A stretch of DNA of 64,000 nt from Brachionus manjavacas (GCA_019054805.1 JAHQIY010000053.1:47143-111142); one strand, 5' to 3'. Numbered from the stretch's first letter, positions 33,931-45,910 are shown. Numbers and translations: made by a program. The notes: a model not told the origin generated them from the letters alone.

Positions 33931-36903
33931 CTATGACAGCTGATGTGATTGATTGCTGCTCATCCAGCAATCAATGCCTGCTTTAAAGCTGTTAACATTA
34001 GGGGCTTCAACTAATTGATTTGGCAGTGAGTTCCATATGTTAGCGGTTCTTTTGAAAAAAGTTATCTCTATGTTGGAGCCTCGAAATTTCTTTGTGATAT
34101 TTGAAGCAGTGACCTCTTCCTTGGATTTTGGTGACATTAAAATTGTTGCTTTTTTCAACCAATTCTATTCCATGCATGAACTTGTATAATTGAATTAGAT
34201 CACCTCTTTTTCTTCTTTCCACCAGATTTGGAATGTTTAAAGCCTTCAATCTGCTTTCATACGGTTTGTTTCTAATTGAAGAAACAAATTTCGGAGCTCT
34301 GCGTTGAATCCTCTCAAGATTCTCACAATCCGACTTAAGAAATGGAGACCATACAGGCACAGCAAATTCCAAAAGAGGACGAACAAAAGTTAAATACAAT
34401 GATCTAAATAACTTACAATCAAAACGAGCGAATGATTTCCTGATGCGACCCAACATTTGATTTGCTTTGTTTGTAGCCTCTATCACTTGATTTTTCCATT
34501 TGAGATTTGTATTGAAGATAACTCCAAGATCTCTTTCGGTTTCAGACGTTGATAACTGTTTACCATTAATAAAATAAGTGAATTCTTTGTTTTTATGACC
34601 GTAATGCATAACCACACATTTTGATGTGTTGAAGAGAAGAAGCCAATCTTGAGTCCACTTGAAATTTTCAAATCTAAATCTGATTGAAGTTTCACTGCGC
34701 TTATTTCTGATACCGTTTGCGAGAATATTTTTGTATCATCTGCATACATTTTGACAATATTCTCTATTCCTTTTGTTAGATCATTGATATACAAAACGAA
34801 CAAAAGTGGACCAATCACTGATCCTTGTGGTACACCGCTAAAAATCTCAACCCAATCCGACAAAATTTCACCTTGAACAACTCGTTGTCTTCTATTTTTC
34901 AAGAAAGCTTCAATCCATTTTAGTGTCAGACCATCAAAGCCATACGCTTTCAATTTAGCTATTAGTCGTCTGTGCGGAACAGTATCAAATGCTTTGGCAA
35001 AATCTAGCAGAATTACATCAACAGGAATACTTTTGTCTAGACTCATTGAGATGAAATCTAGAGTTTCCATAAGATTAGATGTACATGACTTTTTCCTGAC
35101 AAATCCATGCTGTTCTTTAGATATAATATTGTTCTTATAAAGATAGTCTTCCATTTTAGTTCTTATTATGCTTTCCATTATTTTGCACGGAATTGAAGTT
35201 AAAGACACGGGACGATAATTGCTGGCCGTTGATTTATCACCTTTTTTAAACAATGGAGTAATATTTGCTGATCTGAATTGTATTGGAAGCTGACTATTAG
35301 ATAAAGACTTTCTGAAAATTAAAGTTAAAGGAACAGTAAAGGCTTCTGCACATTTTTTAAGCAATAGCGGATGAAGCTTGTCTACACCACATGATTTATT
35401 TTGATTAAGGTCTTGTAATTTTTTATAAACCAATTCATAACTAATATCATTTGGTTCAATGTCAACATATTCTGAACAGTTTTCATTTAGTTCAGCTACA
35501 AAAGGTGGAAGCTCCCCATCTTGTTCAATAACAAAAACATCTTGAAAACATTTATTTAGTAGATTTGATATCTCTTTCGGTTCTTGCGTTAATTCATTGT
35601 TTGACTTCTTTAATACTTTGATTGATTCTCTGATTACTTGTTGATCATTTAGATATTTGTATAATAATTTTGGATTCTTCTTAGCTTTATCCACTAAATT
35701 TTGTTCATAAGTTAGTCTGGCTCTTTTTATTTCCGAAGAAACTAATTTACAGATACTTTTGTAATCATTATAAAGATTCATATCCTTCCAGTTACATGAA
35801 CAGTTCCTGTATCTAAGATTTTTCTTATTCCTAATTAAGATTTTGAGATCATCTTTTATCCAAGGTTTTGAGATACTTTTCTTTTTAGAGCCATCTGTCA
35901 CTGGAATGAATCGATTACTAGCTTCACTGACATAGAAAATAAACTCATTGTACATTTCCTGAATATTTAAATTCTCAAATAAGTGCACCCAATCAATATT
36001 TGATAAAAAATCAGAAATTTTTTCAAAGTCAGCTTTACTATAAAGAAATTTTTCAATAATATATGATTCCTTACTAACCTTGTTTTTGAGAACAAAATTG
36101 AAAAAGATGACCAGATGTCCTTTATTAATGTTACCAAGCACAAATTTTGTATCGATTGCATACACACTGCCAGACTGAGTCGTGAAAATCAAATCCAAAG
36201 TGTTGACAGCTTTTTCGTTTGACATTTGAAATGTTGGAACATTTACATGCTGATATAAAAAAGTGTCGCTTAGCGTCTCGCTGAATTTATGTTCGATGCC
36301 ATTTTCGTTTAAGATTTCTGAAACACAGCCATTTGACCAGATGATCGATGGAAAGTTAAAATCACCCATTATTAGAATATCCTTAAAACCTCTTTCATCC
36401 ACATAGTCTTTAGCTTGTTTGAAGACTAAATCAAAATCGTTCATATCAACAAAATCGTTTGGCCTATAAAGACAGCCAACTTAATACTTTTCACAGTTAA
36501 AGTTAACAACTACCCAAATTTGTTCTATTTTACTTAAATTAAAACCTGCATCATTTAATTCAAATGAATCGATATTTTCATCAATGTAGAGACATACACC
36601 CCCGCCTCTGCGTCCATCACTTCTGTCCTTCCTGTACAAATTGTATCCTTTAATGTTTGCATTTGAGTTGCTCTTAAACCAAGTCTCACTAACTGCCACA
36701 ATTTGTGGACTATATGTTTCAATAACAACACTGAATTCATCGAGTTTATTGTCCAAAGAAGTAGCATTTAAATACATACATTTTAAAGATTCGAGATTAT
36801 CCACACGTGATGACGCTTTTGATGAACTATTATTGCTTCTTGAATTTGACGATCTGATTTCCACGGATGCCATATCGAAAAGGCGAGTCTTGTGAAAGAC
36901 CAT
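33931..36903 (-). pseudogene. CR1-like ORF2: APE endonuclease plus reverse transcriptase
   Basis: Read 36903 to 33931. Endonuclease blocks: KCMYLNATSLDNKLDE, IVAVSETWF (catalytic Glu), RRGGGVCLYI, then a single in-frame TAA at 36481-36483 followed in the same frame by VGCLYRPND, ILIMGDFNFPSIIW and the domain end. RT blocks: NKSCGVDKLHPLLLK, NYRPVSLTSIPCKIME, KEQHGFVRKKSCTSNL, motif A LLDFAKAFDTVPHRRL, motif B SGVPQGSVIGPLLFVLYIND, catalytic MYADDTKIF. One frameshift near 34665 leads into LGVIFNTNLKWKNQV and FVRPLLEFAVPVWSP; another near 34057 in a T-run leads to the conserved C-terminus NIWNSLPNQLVEA. Three small lesions in ~990 codons mean a recently active copy. The order and C-terminal block fit CR1-group LINEs. 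Confidence 0.9.
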
Positions 36904-37588
36904 TATTTGCTTCGTTTCTTTGTTTCCTCAATTCATAGTCTAAAGCTCTTTCGGTTTCAGTCAAATCTGGACTAAGATAAATAGATTTGAAATTATTTGA
37001 ATCTCGCAACTTTTTGGCTGCTAGGAGTAGTGGATTTCTGTTTGCTTCTTCTTTGAGTTCTACTAGAATTGGGCCTGGTTTACTTTGGTCTTTCGATCTC
37101 AAGCGTCTTGAATACGCTGGCTTGACATCACCTTTTCCAATAGTGGTCAAAATTTGTTTGATTTTTTCTTCATCTTCTGCCCTCCTGTCTGTTAGAATCT
37201 CTTTCTTTGATTCTGGCACACCATAAATGATCACATTTTTTTTTCTTTTGATTCTTTCATTCATTTCGCTGATGGTTGCATTTGCTACAGCTATCTGATC
37301 GGCTGGTTTTTTTGCATTTTTTGTCCCTTGTTTTACAACTTGAACCCACTGACTACTGATGTTGGATGAGTTTGCTGTTTTATTTGCTGCTGCCAATTCA
37401 GATTTCAATTTGTTTATTTCAATGTCTTTCTCAATTTCTCTTTCCTCTAGATGTTTCACATGATTTGAAAGCTCCAGGACGAATTTCGAAATATTACCGC
37501 ACCATTCATGCAAAGTTTTTGAATGCCCAGATACGGTACCCTGTCCAAACGTTGGCCAGTTTGTTTCAAGCAAAAAATTTGAGTCCAT
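36830..37588 (-). CDS. CR1-like ORF1: coiled-coil RNA-binding protein
   Basis: ATG at 37588, 252 residues, intact. Residues ~35-75 are a charged heptad-like coiled coil (HVKHLEEREIEKDIEINKLK). About residue 115 starts KRKKNVIIYGVPESKKE, the strand-helix block of the RRM-like ORF1 domain seen in L1 and CR1-group ORF1 proteins, followed by RRLRSKDQSKPGPILVEL and a C-terminal helix. The protein probably trimerises and coats element RNA. Its 3' end overlaps the start of ORF2 by 74 nt in another frame, so ORF2 would need re-initiation or frameshifting. Confidence 0.82.
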   Translation of the reverse strand: MDSNFLLETNWPTFGQGTVSGHSKTLHEWCGNISKFVLELSNHVKHLEEREIEKDIEINKLKSELAAANKTANSSNISSQWVQVVKQGTKNAKKPADQIAVANATISEMNERIKRKKNVIIYGVPESKKEILTDRRAEDEEKIKQILTTIGKGDVKPAYSRRLRSKDQSKPGPILVELKEEANRNPLLLAAKKLRDSNNFKSIYLSPDLTETERALDYELRKQRNEANNGLSQDSPFRYGIRGNQIVKFKKQ

Positions 37589-37770
37589 TTGACAAAAACT
37601 GCGTGCTTTTTATTTATTTTGGCTTACTTGTGCTTTTTTTTTCCTTACTTTTGGCTTACGTGTGCTTATATTTTGGTGTATTAATTTTCTTTGAAATTAA
37701 AGTTTTTCTTTTCAAAAATTAATGTTAATATTAAGTTTTTTTTTCAAAAATTAATGTTAATATTAAGTTA
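37589..37770 (-). repeat. 5' UTR repeats of the CR1-like element
   Basis: Two direct repeats: TTTTGGCTTAC(T/G)TGTGCTT twice (about 37617-37665), and a ~28 bp unit containing TTCAAAAATTAATGTTAATA twice in immediate tandem (about 37710-37769). Repeated units at a LINE 5' end can carry the internal promoter; I infer this only from position. Confidence 0.55.
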
Positions 37771-38676
37771 TTTTAAATTTAATAAGTAGCCAATTGAATT
37801 GGAAACTAAATTTTCTGTTCAGAATCATGTGAATTAATGATCGCCTTTAATCAAGCGTCAAAATCAATTTTAAGTTAAATATCAGTTGAAATAAAAACTT
37901 AATTAATTCATTAATGATTTATCTATCAATTTTCATCGATTAATCATCGTTTTTTTTGTGACTGGGAAGCTAATCTCAATGTACCGCATAACGGAACACT
38001 TTCTTAGGTAAAGAATATTTAGGCCAGGTTACAGAAAATATTTTTTTTCAAAGTCTATTTTTTTTTTTTATTGTTAAAAAAAAAATACAATTCAAAATTT
38101 ACTTTTTTTGCTATTTAATTTAGAAAATATGATTTTTTGGTAGATTTAAAGAGACGACATCATATTTTATTTTTTTTTTAAATTTGATAGAATTTACATT
38201 AAAAAATTTATCCAAATTAATGGTATTAAATGAAAAAAAAATTATTTTATATAAAGCGATTTTAATTTACAAATTGGCTAAAATAATCGACTTTTGTATA
38301 AACGGAACGTCTATGCATCAATTGAGGATGTCTCGGTACTTGATTTGTTTCTCATTTTCTGATTTTTATCCTTTCCATTCGGCATTTTGCTTATTATATC
38401 TGACTTGTGCTTTTTTGGGGACATACTCTTATGTTTGGTCTTTTTTTCGCGATTTTGTCTCTTTGTCTCTTCGAGCCTCTTGGGTTCCAATCTGTGTTGA
38501 CCCTGTTCGGCCGATTTCGATCTGTTAGATTTGTAACCCACTTTTTTCTCATGACTAGATTTTATCGGGTGCAATGGATGATTCTGACTGTAGTAATGAA
38601 TCGGCTCATTGCTCCTATTCCTCTTTTTGCTCGGGACTTTTATCGCTTGCAGCGCTTCTTTGTTTTTTCTGTCCGG
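37771..38676. other. AT-rich region, with an open basic frame after the candidate ADAM10 stop
   Basis: 37771-38300 shows no gene. On the minus strand 38676-38311 stays open for ~120 codons in the same frame as the candidate ADAM10 terminal exon, directly after its TAA, and is strongly basic (LEPKRLEETKRQNREKKTKH). It is either a 3' UTR that happens to be open or the continuation of a tail interrupted by a nonsense codon. Confidence 0.35.
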
Positions 38677-38793
38677 TTATTCCTCTTTTTGATATTTAGA
38701 CGCCTTCTCGTTTATGACCTGTTGTCGACTTGGCTTAGAACCTTCTGAGGACTTATTGCGGCTTTGGTGATGATGCCAGTGTGGATGTGGAAT
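38677..38793 (-). CDS. Candidate terminal exon of ADAM10-like copy 2 (cytoplasmic tail)
   Basis: Acceptor TTTTTTTTAAG precedes a phase-0 exon reading IPHPHWHHHQSRNKSSEGSK and ending KYQKEE-TAA (stop 38677-38679), 38 codons. It lies downstream of the minus-strand ADAM10 copy 2 and is rich in His/Ser/Lys, as a cytoplasmic tail could be. The link to ADAM10 is inference. The transmembrane exon seems to end in phase 1, so at least one further exon or an alternative donor is needed. Confidence 0.3.
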   Translation of the reverse strand: MPHPHWHHHQSRNKSSEGSKPSRQQVINEKASKYQKEE

Positions 38794-38886
38794 CTTAAAA
38801 AAAAATTAGCAATTAATTTTTAAATCCAAATTGACAAGGAGCATTAGTCTGAATTTTTTTAGAGTTAGTTTAGCATTAGTTTTTAC

Positions 38887-38952
38887 CAATTTATGAGAAA
38901 AAGTTGTATTTGTAGTCGTAGGATTAAACCTTGGTTCATTTAAGACGCCTAT
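38887..38952 (-). CDS. Candidate 22-codon exon, ADAM10-like copy 2 tail
   Basis: Acceptor TATTTTTTCAG, 66 nt open in phase 0 (IGVLNEPRFNPTTTNTTFSH plus two codons), donor GTAAAA. Phases match the next candidate exon at 38793 (0/0). No family motif; assignment rests on position, strand, splice signals and phase only. Confidence 0.27.
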
Positions 38953-39227
38953 CTGAAAAAATAGTTTGGCTTTGTTGATGCAGAGAATTCGCAAAAAGCA
39001 GAATTGTTTTTAACTTACAAGTCAAGTCAAGTAAAATCAATTAATTACTTTTAATTAATCAAAATAAAATTTGATTTTTTAAGTAAAATTCCTTTTTTTT
39101 CAATTCAAGTAAATTACTTAAATTTATACTTTTAGCATTTTCAAGATTTCCAGCCAATTTATCCCGTTTTCTAAAATAAGTAATAAATCACGATTTAAAA
39201 AAAGAAAATAATGCTTAATTGTTAAAT
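38953..39227. other. Non-coding spacer left of duplication copy 2
   Basis: No gene. The part at about 39020-39180 matches the dispersed repeat at 3990-4145 (CAATTCAAGTAAATT...TATACTTTTAG). It ends where identity to window position 1 begins. Confidence 0.5.
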
Positions 39228-39300
39228 AAGAAAAATATCTTGATTTTGTTTATGCCAAAAAAATTTATTCCGAAAATTAAGATTAAAAGTTAAACATTAA

Positions 39301-39585
39301 ACAATTTTAATGTCACCAAAATCCTAGGAAGAGGTCACTGCTTCAAATATCACAAAGAAATTTCGAGGCTCCATCATAGAGATAACTTTTTTTTCAACAG
39401 AACCGCTAACATATGGAACTCACTGCCAAATCAATTAGTTGAAGCCCCTAATGTTAACAGCTTTAAAGCAGGCATTGATTGCTGGATGAGCAGCAATCAA
39501 TCACATCAGCTGTCATAGTGTGCCTTATCAGCACACTCGCTGGCTAGCCAGCTACAGTCAAAACTACTACTACTACTACTACTAT
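39301..39585 (+). mobile_element. CR1-like 3' fragment (copy 2)
   Basis: Duplicate of 73-358 with the same truncation point, 3' stem-loops and (ACT)n tail. Confidence 0.85.
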
Positions 39586-40592
39586 CTCAATGTTTAACCG
39601 CTTCCGTTAAATTACAGATTTTTATAACTAAACTTGAAAAACTTAATATTTTTTTAAAAAATTTGACTTTGGGTTTGTGATATGATGATCCTTAAAGATA
39701 ACATTTGTAGTTTAAAAAACTATCTACGCTCTGTTTTCCATTTTTCATAAATAAAGTATTTGTTAAAATGCAACAAACGAAAGGAAATTATCACTAAACC
39801 CAAAAAATTTAAGAATTTAAGAATTTAAGAAGAAAACAAAGTCTTTCGGGTCTAGTCGCTTAGGTAACTTTGGTTCACCTGTTACTGGAACAATTCTTGT
39901 TTTCAAGATTTATGAACTGTTAGTTCACCTAATTTAAAAAAGCTAATGTAATGATAAAAAATAAGATAGAAAAAATAATTACATAGAAAATTTAAAGTTT
40001 GGCGGAGAAGGTAAATTTTGCGAAATAGATGAATCTATGTTCCCCAAAGTCAAACACTTGAAGGGTGAAAAATTAATTTTAATTTTTTTTATTTTTTAAT
40101 TTCTTTTATTTTTATCATTTATGCTGAAAGGCAAAGATTTAAGTAGAGAACGTATTTGGGTATTAGGGATTTTTGAAATGGTAGTACCAAATCAACTATT
40201 TCAGAGCAAATGCTATTTCTATTTCTTACGTATTTTATTCTATTAAATAACTTTATTTTCATCGATTGAATATAAAATTTAATCTAATGAATTATTTATC
40301 TTTTTTTTTAATTTTTATTCTATTTTATATTATTTAACCTTTTTTTTCATGTTTTTTCATGTATTTTTATTCTGAAGGAGCATTTGCTTGGCAAAAATAA
40401 ACATAAATAAATAAATGAATTGTTTAAGAGTTAAGAAAGAATTTTCAATATTTTTTTTCAAAATTCCAAATAAAAATATATAAAAATGCTTGCAATATAA
40501 ACTTAAAATTGTATTTTTTTGAAACAGTAAAAAAAATCTAAAACATCACACTTTTTCAATCTTTTTCAATTCAAACACAAAAATTAAACCAT
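39586..40592. other. AT-rich non-coding region with non-LTR terminus relic and empty insertion site
   Basis: Matches 359-1338 then 3440-3534. The 3' terminus relic (TCTGAAGGAGCATTTGCTTG) lies at about 40371. The uninterrupted junction GCTTGCAATATAAACTTAAA near 40488-40507 is the empty site of the 2.1 kb insertion in copy 1. Confidence 0.75.
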
Positions 40593-40875
40593 TTGGTTCT
40601 GTGAAGTTCAGTTCAAAAGAACAGAACAAAGTGTAAAAAAATTAAATAACTTTTTTTTCTATTTGTTTGAAATTAATTATGTGAATGCAGCAACATTCAA
40701 AGTTGCATCAACTGTAAAAGTCTGCTAATTTTTGATGCAACTTTGAATGTTGCACTATGATGCATTTACAAAAATAAGTTTAAACCTTTAAGAAAAAAGT
40801 TATTCAATTTTAGTACATCTTTTTCTGTTCTTTTTATCAATTTGTACTGAATTTCACAAAACCAACCATTTTAAC
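40593..40875. repeat. Foldback inverted repeat with perfect central stem (copy 2)
   Basis: Arms 40690-40711 and 40732-40753 are perfectly complementary over 22 bp with a 20 nt loop; outer arms as in copy 1. The single difference between copies is in one arm (TTGATGC here, TTGATAC in copy 1), which on minus-strand RNA changes a G-C pair to a G-U pair. Confidence 0.82.
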
Positions 40876-41331
40876 GTGCACTTTTTTAAAACATATTTTA
40901 ACGTTTTTAAATCAATTTAACTTTTTTTATTCCTATAAAAACTTTAAAATAATCCATTTTTTTTATTATTTTTCAATTTTGGAATTAATCTTTAATACTT
41001 AAAATTTTTTTTTTTAATTTTTCGTTACATATTTCTTATTTTTTTTGGGGATAAAAAAAAACGGGATAATTTTGTCTCTTACCCATTTTCAAGTAAAATC
41101 GATTACTTATTTTTTCAATTCAAGTAAATTTCTTACATTTATACTTTTAGAATTTTTCAAGTGAAATCAATTACTAAATTTTTTTTTCAAGTCAATGATT
41201 ATTTTTTAACCTACAAAAACAAGATTTTTTTCTTATTTTGTTCTGTTCTTTTGTACTGAGTTTCACAATCTTGACTTAGACTTGAACTTGTGATCCAAAA
41301 ACAAGTCTGCAAAAGCTTAAAAAAAATTTAC

Positions 41332-42173
41332 CAACCCTTTTTATTGATCTTCTCAGAGTCTCGGTTATCTTGAGGGCCGGTGGTTTGCGCGGATTACTTG
41401 ACGGTGTGTGCACCGAGCAGACTTTGATGAAAGCTATCATGAACACAATGAGTCCGACCACAATGAGAGAGGCTGCCCACCAATAGGTTGTTATCCACAT
41501 GCGAATAGAAGACAAAGTTTTTGGATCTAGGAGCACGTTTTTAAGCCGGACCAAAGGTCCTTCGGCGTCAACGGCTCTGCACTTCGAGAATATGTCACAG
41601 TAGCCCTGGGTGCCGACACATGGCGAGCCTGGTTTTAGAATTAATCCATTTGAATTGTTTTTATTTTTCATTTCGGCTATTTCAAATGAGTCAGTGCAAA
41701 TGTGTCCGGTTTTTTGACCAATGCATGCTAAATGGCATAAAATTGACTTGTCTTGGGTTTTGTCTTTTAGGTCACCTTTCTATAAAACACTGCTTCATTT
41801 CGTATTTTTCACATATTGACTCCGGAGCATATTCCCGATCTGCAAACTTGGGTACCCGAATTGCACTCGGTTTTGTCCGCTTTGAAAAATACTGGATCGT
41901 CGCGGGGACATGAAGCGTTCTTACCGGAACAAAAAACATTTTTCAAGCACTCGTTGCTGTTCATGCAAATGGTGTTTTGCGAGGCGAAATTGCAAGAGTT
42001 GTCACAGCATGGACCTTGGCTCGGGCTGCACGCTTTTCCTGGCCTCAGCTTACATTTGTTTATTTCCTGGCTAGCGTCAATGCAACATGCTTCCTTACAA
42101 TCTGTTCCATAACCACAATCACATTCCTCGCCTTCTTCAACTATGCCATTTCCACATAACGAACCACTGTACT
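41332..42173 (-). pseudogene. ADAM10-like: ADAM10-like exon: disintegrin, Cys-rich, transmembrane (copy 2, two insertions)
   Basis: Same exon as 4267-5106, 2 bp longer. It keeps the cysteine codon (TGC) where copy 1 has a stop, and the transmembrane and KVCSVHTPSSNPRKPP segments are open. It has one-base insertions near 41779 (CACCTTTCTAT against CACCTTCTAT) and near 41821 (GACTCCGG against GACCCGG), which throw about 14 codons out of frame and leave +2 overall. Substitutions near the end change RPIKRVGN to RSIKRVGK. The donor is GTAAAT. It is either a pseudogene or a good copy with sequence errors. Confidence 0.88.
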
Positions 42174-43560
42174 CTATAAAAAAATGAGGAAAATTTCTTT
42201 TTAAAACACTATGGCTGAAAAATTTGTATTTTTTTTTTTTTTAAACAAAAAAGAAAAAATAAAAATTTAAAAATTTTGAAAAAATAAATCGTTTTGGCGC
42301 TGATTTGTATTTTTTTTCCATCAACAACAAATATTTCTGAATACAAAAAAATAATTGATAATAAGTTTTTTCTCCATTTACAACCTATAATAATTCCAAT
42401 ATTAAAAAATAAATTGTTGACTATGAGAGAGTGAAGTTGGGAGCAATTTTGTTCAAATAAAACATTAAATGCTTTTTCAAAATGAATATTAGTTTACATA
42501 AATTTAAAAAAAATATATAAACAAATTTTAAGTTTCATATTTTTATAGAATTTTATACAATTTAAAATAAATTGCTCACAAGTTCACTTTTCTATTTGGT
42601 TATCACATTATTTTTTATCTGAAAGATGAATTCAACTAATATTATCCAAGTAGATCATATCAAAAATCAATAAGAGAAGAAATACTTTACTTTACAAGAG
42701 AAAAAACAAATAAAAAAATAAATAAAAATTCATTTTAAGTAAAAAATGTTAAGAATTATAACAAAAGCTATTAAAACATAAACAAATTATTAATTATAAA
42801 GCTTGATTTTTCATTTGAGCATAAACTATATCTTATTAGTTTTTAAAAAATTCAAACTTATAATTTTTTATTTTCTTTTTTCAATTTTTTTCAATTTAAG
42901 TGTTGGTCTGCGAAATCGGTTATACATCACGGTCACAAAATTAGGCAGCCTAAATCACTGGTAGTTCAATAACATTTTTTTTAACTTTTCACGGGGTACA
43001 TATAATATTTATACAATACATATTTTAATTAAACGGAATTATGCAAAAAAACTAATTTTTAAAAGTTTCTTCAAAGACAATAAGTAACTTGACTTTACTA
43101 AAATTTACCATTTTTCAAATTTTTTTATAATAAAAATTTACGTAAAATTTCGTATTTTTTTCAATTTTCATTTTAATTTTCTAAAAATAAAAGAAAAATT
43201 CCTAAAAATCGCCATTTTTTCTTTATTTTGTCCTATGTATATTTACTAAAATTTACTAAAAATTTCGTAAAAAAAAGTTTATCATAGCAATAGTGTAGTT
43301 GTAGTAGAAATGATCATCAATTCAAAAATAGATTTTTTTTAAGTCAAGAAAATTATTTTATCATTATTTTGATTATTAAGTCTTTTTTAATTTAATAGTT
43401 TTAAGACTTTTTATCTTATTATCTTTAGTAAATTGTTCTAAAATTCAAATTTACAATTTTCAATGTCAAAATTTAAAGTGAAGTCAAATGACTTTAAAAG
43501 AAATTGAACACTGTTAATTTTAAAAAATATTGAATCTATTATAAAAAATTAAGATCTTAC
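42174..43560 (-). other. ADAM10-like intron, copy 2
   Basis: AT-rich, same splice signals as copy 1 (donor GTAAGATC, acceptor TATAG), with several homopolymer-length differences. No other feature. Confidence 0.85.
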
Positions 43561-44247
43561 GCTTGAAGCAGAATTTAGGCCCAGAAATTAGATTGTGAAC
43601 AATGGTTCCCATTTGATCCCGACTGCATGTCGAGAAATTTCTGTTATTCTTGTCAGTGCCAGTGGTGGCACGTCTGTTCATGATGTAATTTCCACCTCTG
43701 CTTGATCCGGGCGAGCAAGATGGATCGTCAGGATCGTGTTCTGAGCCAAAATTGTGTCCTATTTCGTGTGCAAATGTTATCTGAGAAACAGCTTCGGGCA
43801 CTCTCGATTGATAATTAACCACTGTCACTATACCACTGTTGAGACTTTTGGCAACACCTTGCAATGTTTGACGTTTTTCGCAAACACCACCAACACTGCC
43901 TGCTAATTTGGCCACCCAAGCCAGACCCAGTGTCCCGTCAGTAAAATCACGGGCTGTAAATGTGTAAGACAAACAAAAGTCTGTAAAGTTGTCCAGTGAG
44001 ACGTAGTTTAAAAAATTTGACACATCCAAGTAAGGCTCGCACAATTTTAGCTCCTCCGGTGACAAACCAGTGCCGTTTTGGCATTGCTCCTGGGTTATTA
44101 TTTTTGTTCTATAAATCATGAACTGAAGGCCTATTAAGTATTTTTCTTTGTTTTGATCGTAGAATGGTAGACTATTGTAGATTGTGTTGAGGGCTTCTAC
44201 ATGCTTGTTTAAGTAGAAAAGCAAAATGGAGTTGTTTTATCCATGTC
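43561..44247 (-). pseudogene. ADAM10-like: ADAM10-like exon: catalytic domain, copy 2
   Basis: Nearly identical to 6499-7186 and keeps HEIGHNFGSEHD (about 43733-43768). Near 44222-44230 it has GCAAAATGGAG where copy 1 has GCAAAAATGTAG: one A lost plus a substitution, which shifts frame in the first ~8 codons after the splice site. Apart from that the domain is open, with one Pro-to-Thr change near its end. Confidence 0.88.
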
Positions 44248-44305
44248 CTTTGTTTGGAATGAAAATTTAAAATTTGTTTTTTAAACTTGTCACGTTTTTG
44301 TTTAC

Positions 44306-44512
44306 TTTGTTTCCTTCATTATTGAATATTTCGGTATGTAGCTGTGGATCTACTCTCAGGTACAAATTACATATTGTTCTGTCACCAGGCCATCTAAGCC
44401 GTCCATCATCTGACTGACGTTTGGTTTTTTTCCAAAATTTTTCATTAGCTTCACGATAATATTTGCTGTATTCGTCACGGGATTGTTCCAAATAACTATA
44501 TGGATCATAGCC
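44306..44512 (-). CDS. ADAM10-like: ADAM10-like exon: prodomain end with furin-like site, copy 2
   Basis: Identical in translation to 7245-7451, with the same acceptor, donor GTAAAC and a 58 bp downstream intron (44248-44305). WKKTKRQ marks the proprotein cleavage site. No upstream prodomain exon is visible before the retroelement cluster. Confidence 0.8.
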
Positions 44513-45605
44513 CTTAATAAAATGGTAAAGTCACAGTCTTTTAGCATAGCTGATTTATAGATAAAGCTCAATATTAATATAACAATTTAACCTTCCGTTT
44601 TTTAAACTTTATATTTTAGAGGTGTATTTTACATTTTGTTAATTTTTGGAACGAAATTGAAAAATAATTTTTTTTCTTAGATTCCAAAATTGGTGGCTTT
44701 GTGAATTTTCATGCGAATATTTCAAAATTTTAAATTTAAGATTTGAATTTTTTATTTTTCTGTAAATTTTAAAAGGTATAAAAAATGTTTAATTTGAAGA
44801 TAATTGAAATTTTCAAATAAATTGATTAATTTTTTAGCATATTCATGAAAATGATTATTTTAATTTTTGATTTATCATTTATTTGCATCTGCTAACTTAT
44901 TATGGCTATTTTTAAATTTAATTTCAAAATTTCAAAAAAATTCCAGGGATTGTGAAGATAAAAGAGATCTTTAGTTCTGTAAAATGCTTAAATTTAAGAA
45001 AATTTGCTTAATGCAGAAAATTAATATTTTTTTACAATTTTTATTAACAATCCTATTAGTAGGAAAAATCACAGAAAAATAGTTTTTTTAACTTTGAAAC
45101 AAAGATTATTTTATTAAGAGGAAATAAAACCTAAAAAGTGAATTAAAAGCAAAACAAATCGTTTCAGCAATTTAATCTATTGACTCAGAGCACTTAAAAG
45201 TAACAATTCTCAAGACAAGTCCAAGTCCGGACTTAGTTAAATCGGCCTTTAATGGACATAGGCATTAGCCTGTTGATTAATTTTGAAACTTGTGATTTTT
45301 AATTTCTATCTTATCATTTTCTCCTAATTTTTCAGGACCGATCAACACTTCAAAATTTAAAACTTATTATATCTTGTTTAAATTTATCCAAAGAAGGGAA
45401 GTGTTCATTTTTCACAGCCTGAAAGTTACCCTCAAATTATCTAATTAATAATAATAATAATCTTATAATGAATATGTGAAATTTTTTTCTTTAATACATA
45501 TCTTGCTATAATTTTTTAAATAAACTCTATTTGCACGGAAGCGCTAAGAACATAAAGGCTTAAATAAAACTATCACCGCTAATAATTAATGAAATTTTGA
45601 GAACT
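44513..45605. other. AT-rich intron or intergenic region, copy 2
   Basis: Equivalent of 7452-8540, including the AAGTCCGGACTT palindrome (45223-45234). No gene seen. Confidence 0.5.
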
Positions 45606-45910
45606 ATGATTTCTTGGAAAAATTCTTTGTTAATTCAGGAACAATCTGGTTTTAGGAAACATCGAAGAACCGCATATAATTTAGTTTTCCTTATCCAAAA
45701 AGTTGTCGAATCTTTTAATAGAAAAGAAGAAAGTATGTTGCTTATTTTTTGACATTTCTAAAGCTTTCGACAAAGTTTGGCATGAAGGTATAATTTACAA
45801 GCTGATAAAGATAAATATACCTGCCATCTTAATTTATTAGATTAAATCATTTCTTAACTGTAGAACATTTAAAGTAAAAATAAATGATTACATTAGTGAG
45901 ATATAAAATT
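45606..45910 (+). pseudogene. Reverse transcriptase fragment of the element A family (copy 2)
   Basis: Duplicate of 8541-8850 with the same in-frame TAG after ILIY; additional small indels near 45620 and 45723 break the frame further. Confidence 0.78.

Larger units (their letters stand above)
33864..37770 (-). mobile_element. Nearly full-length CR1-like non-LTR retrotransposon
   Basis: Minus-strand element with 5' repeats, ORF1, ORF2 (endonuclease plus RT), a 3' UTR with stem-loops (GTGTGC/GCACAC and GCTGGCTAGCCAGC) and an (ACT)n tail. The tail abuts the last satellite unit at 33863/33864, inside the CATCTWTAGATAC palindrome. No satellite resumes beyond its 5' end. About 3.9 kb. The truncated copies at 73-358 and 39301-39585 belong to the same family. 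Confidence 0.9.

Noticed and set aside
37366..37722. 118-codon plus-strand ORF
   Set aside because: Antisense to CR1-like ORF1 and its 5' UTR; the hydrophobic translation reflects T-rich sequence.
38184..38748. Plus-strand ORFs of 114 and 113 codons
   Set aside because: Overlap the minus-strand basic frame; Phe/Leu-rich translation from T-rich DNA without motif.
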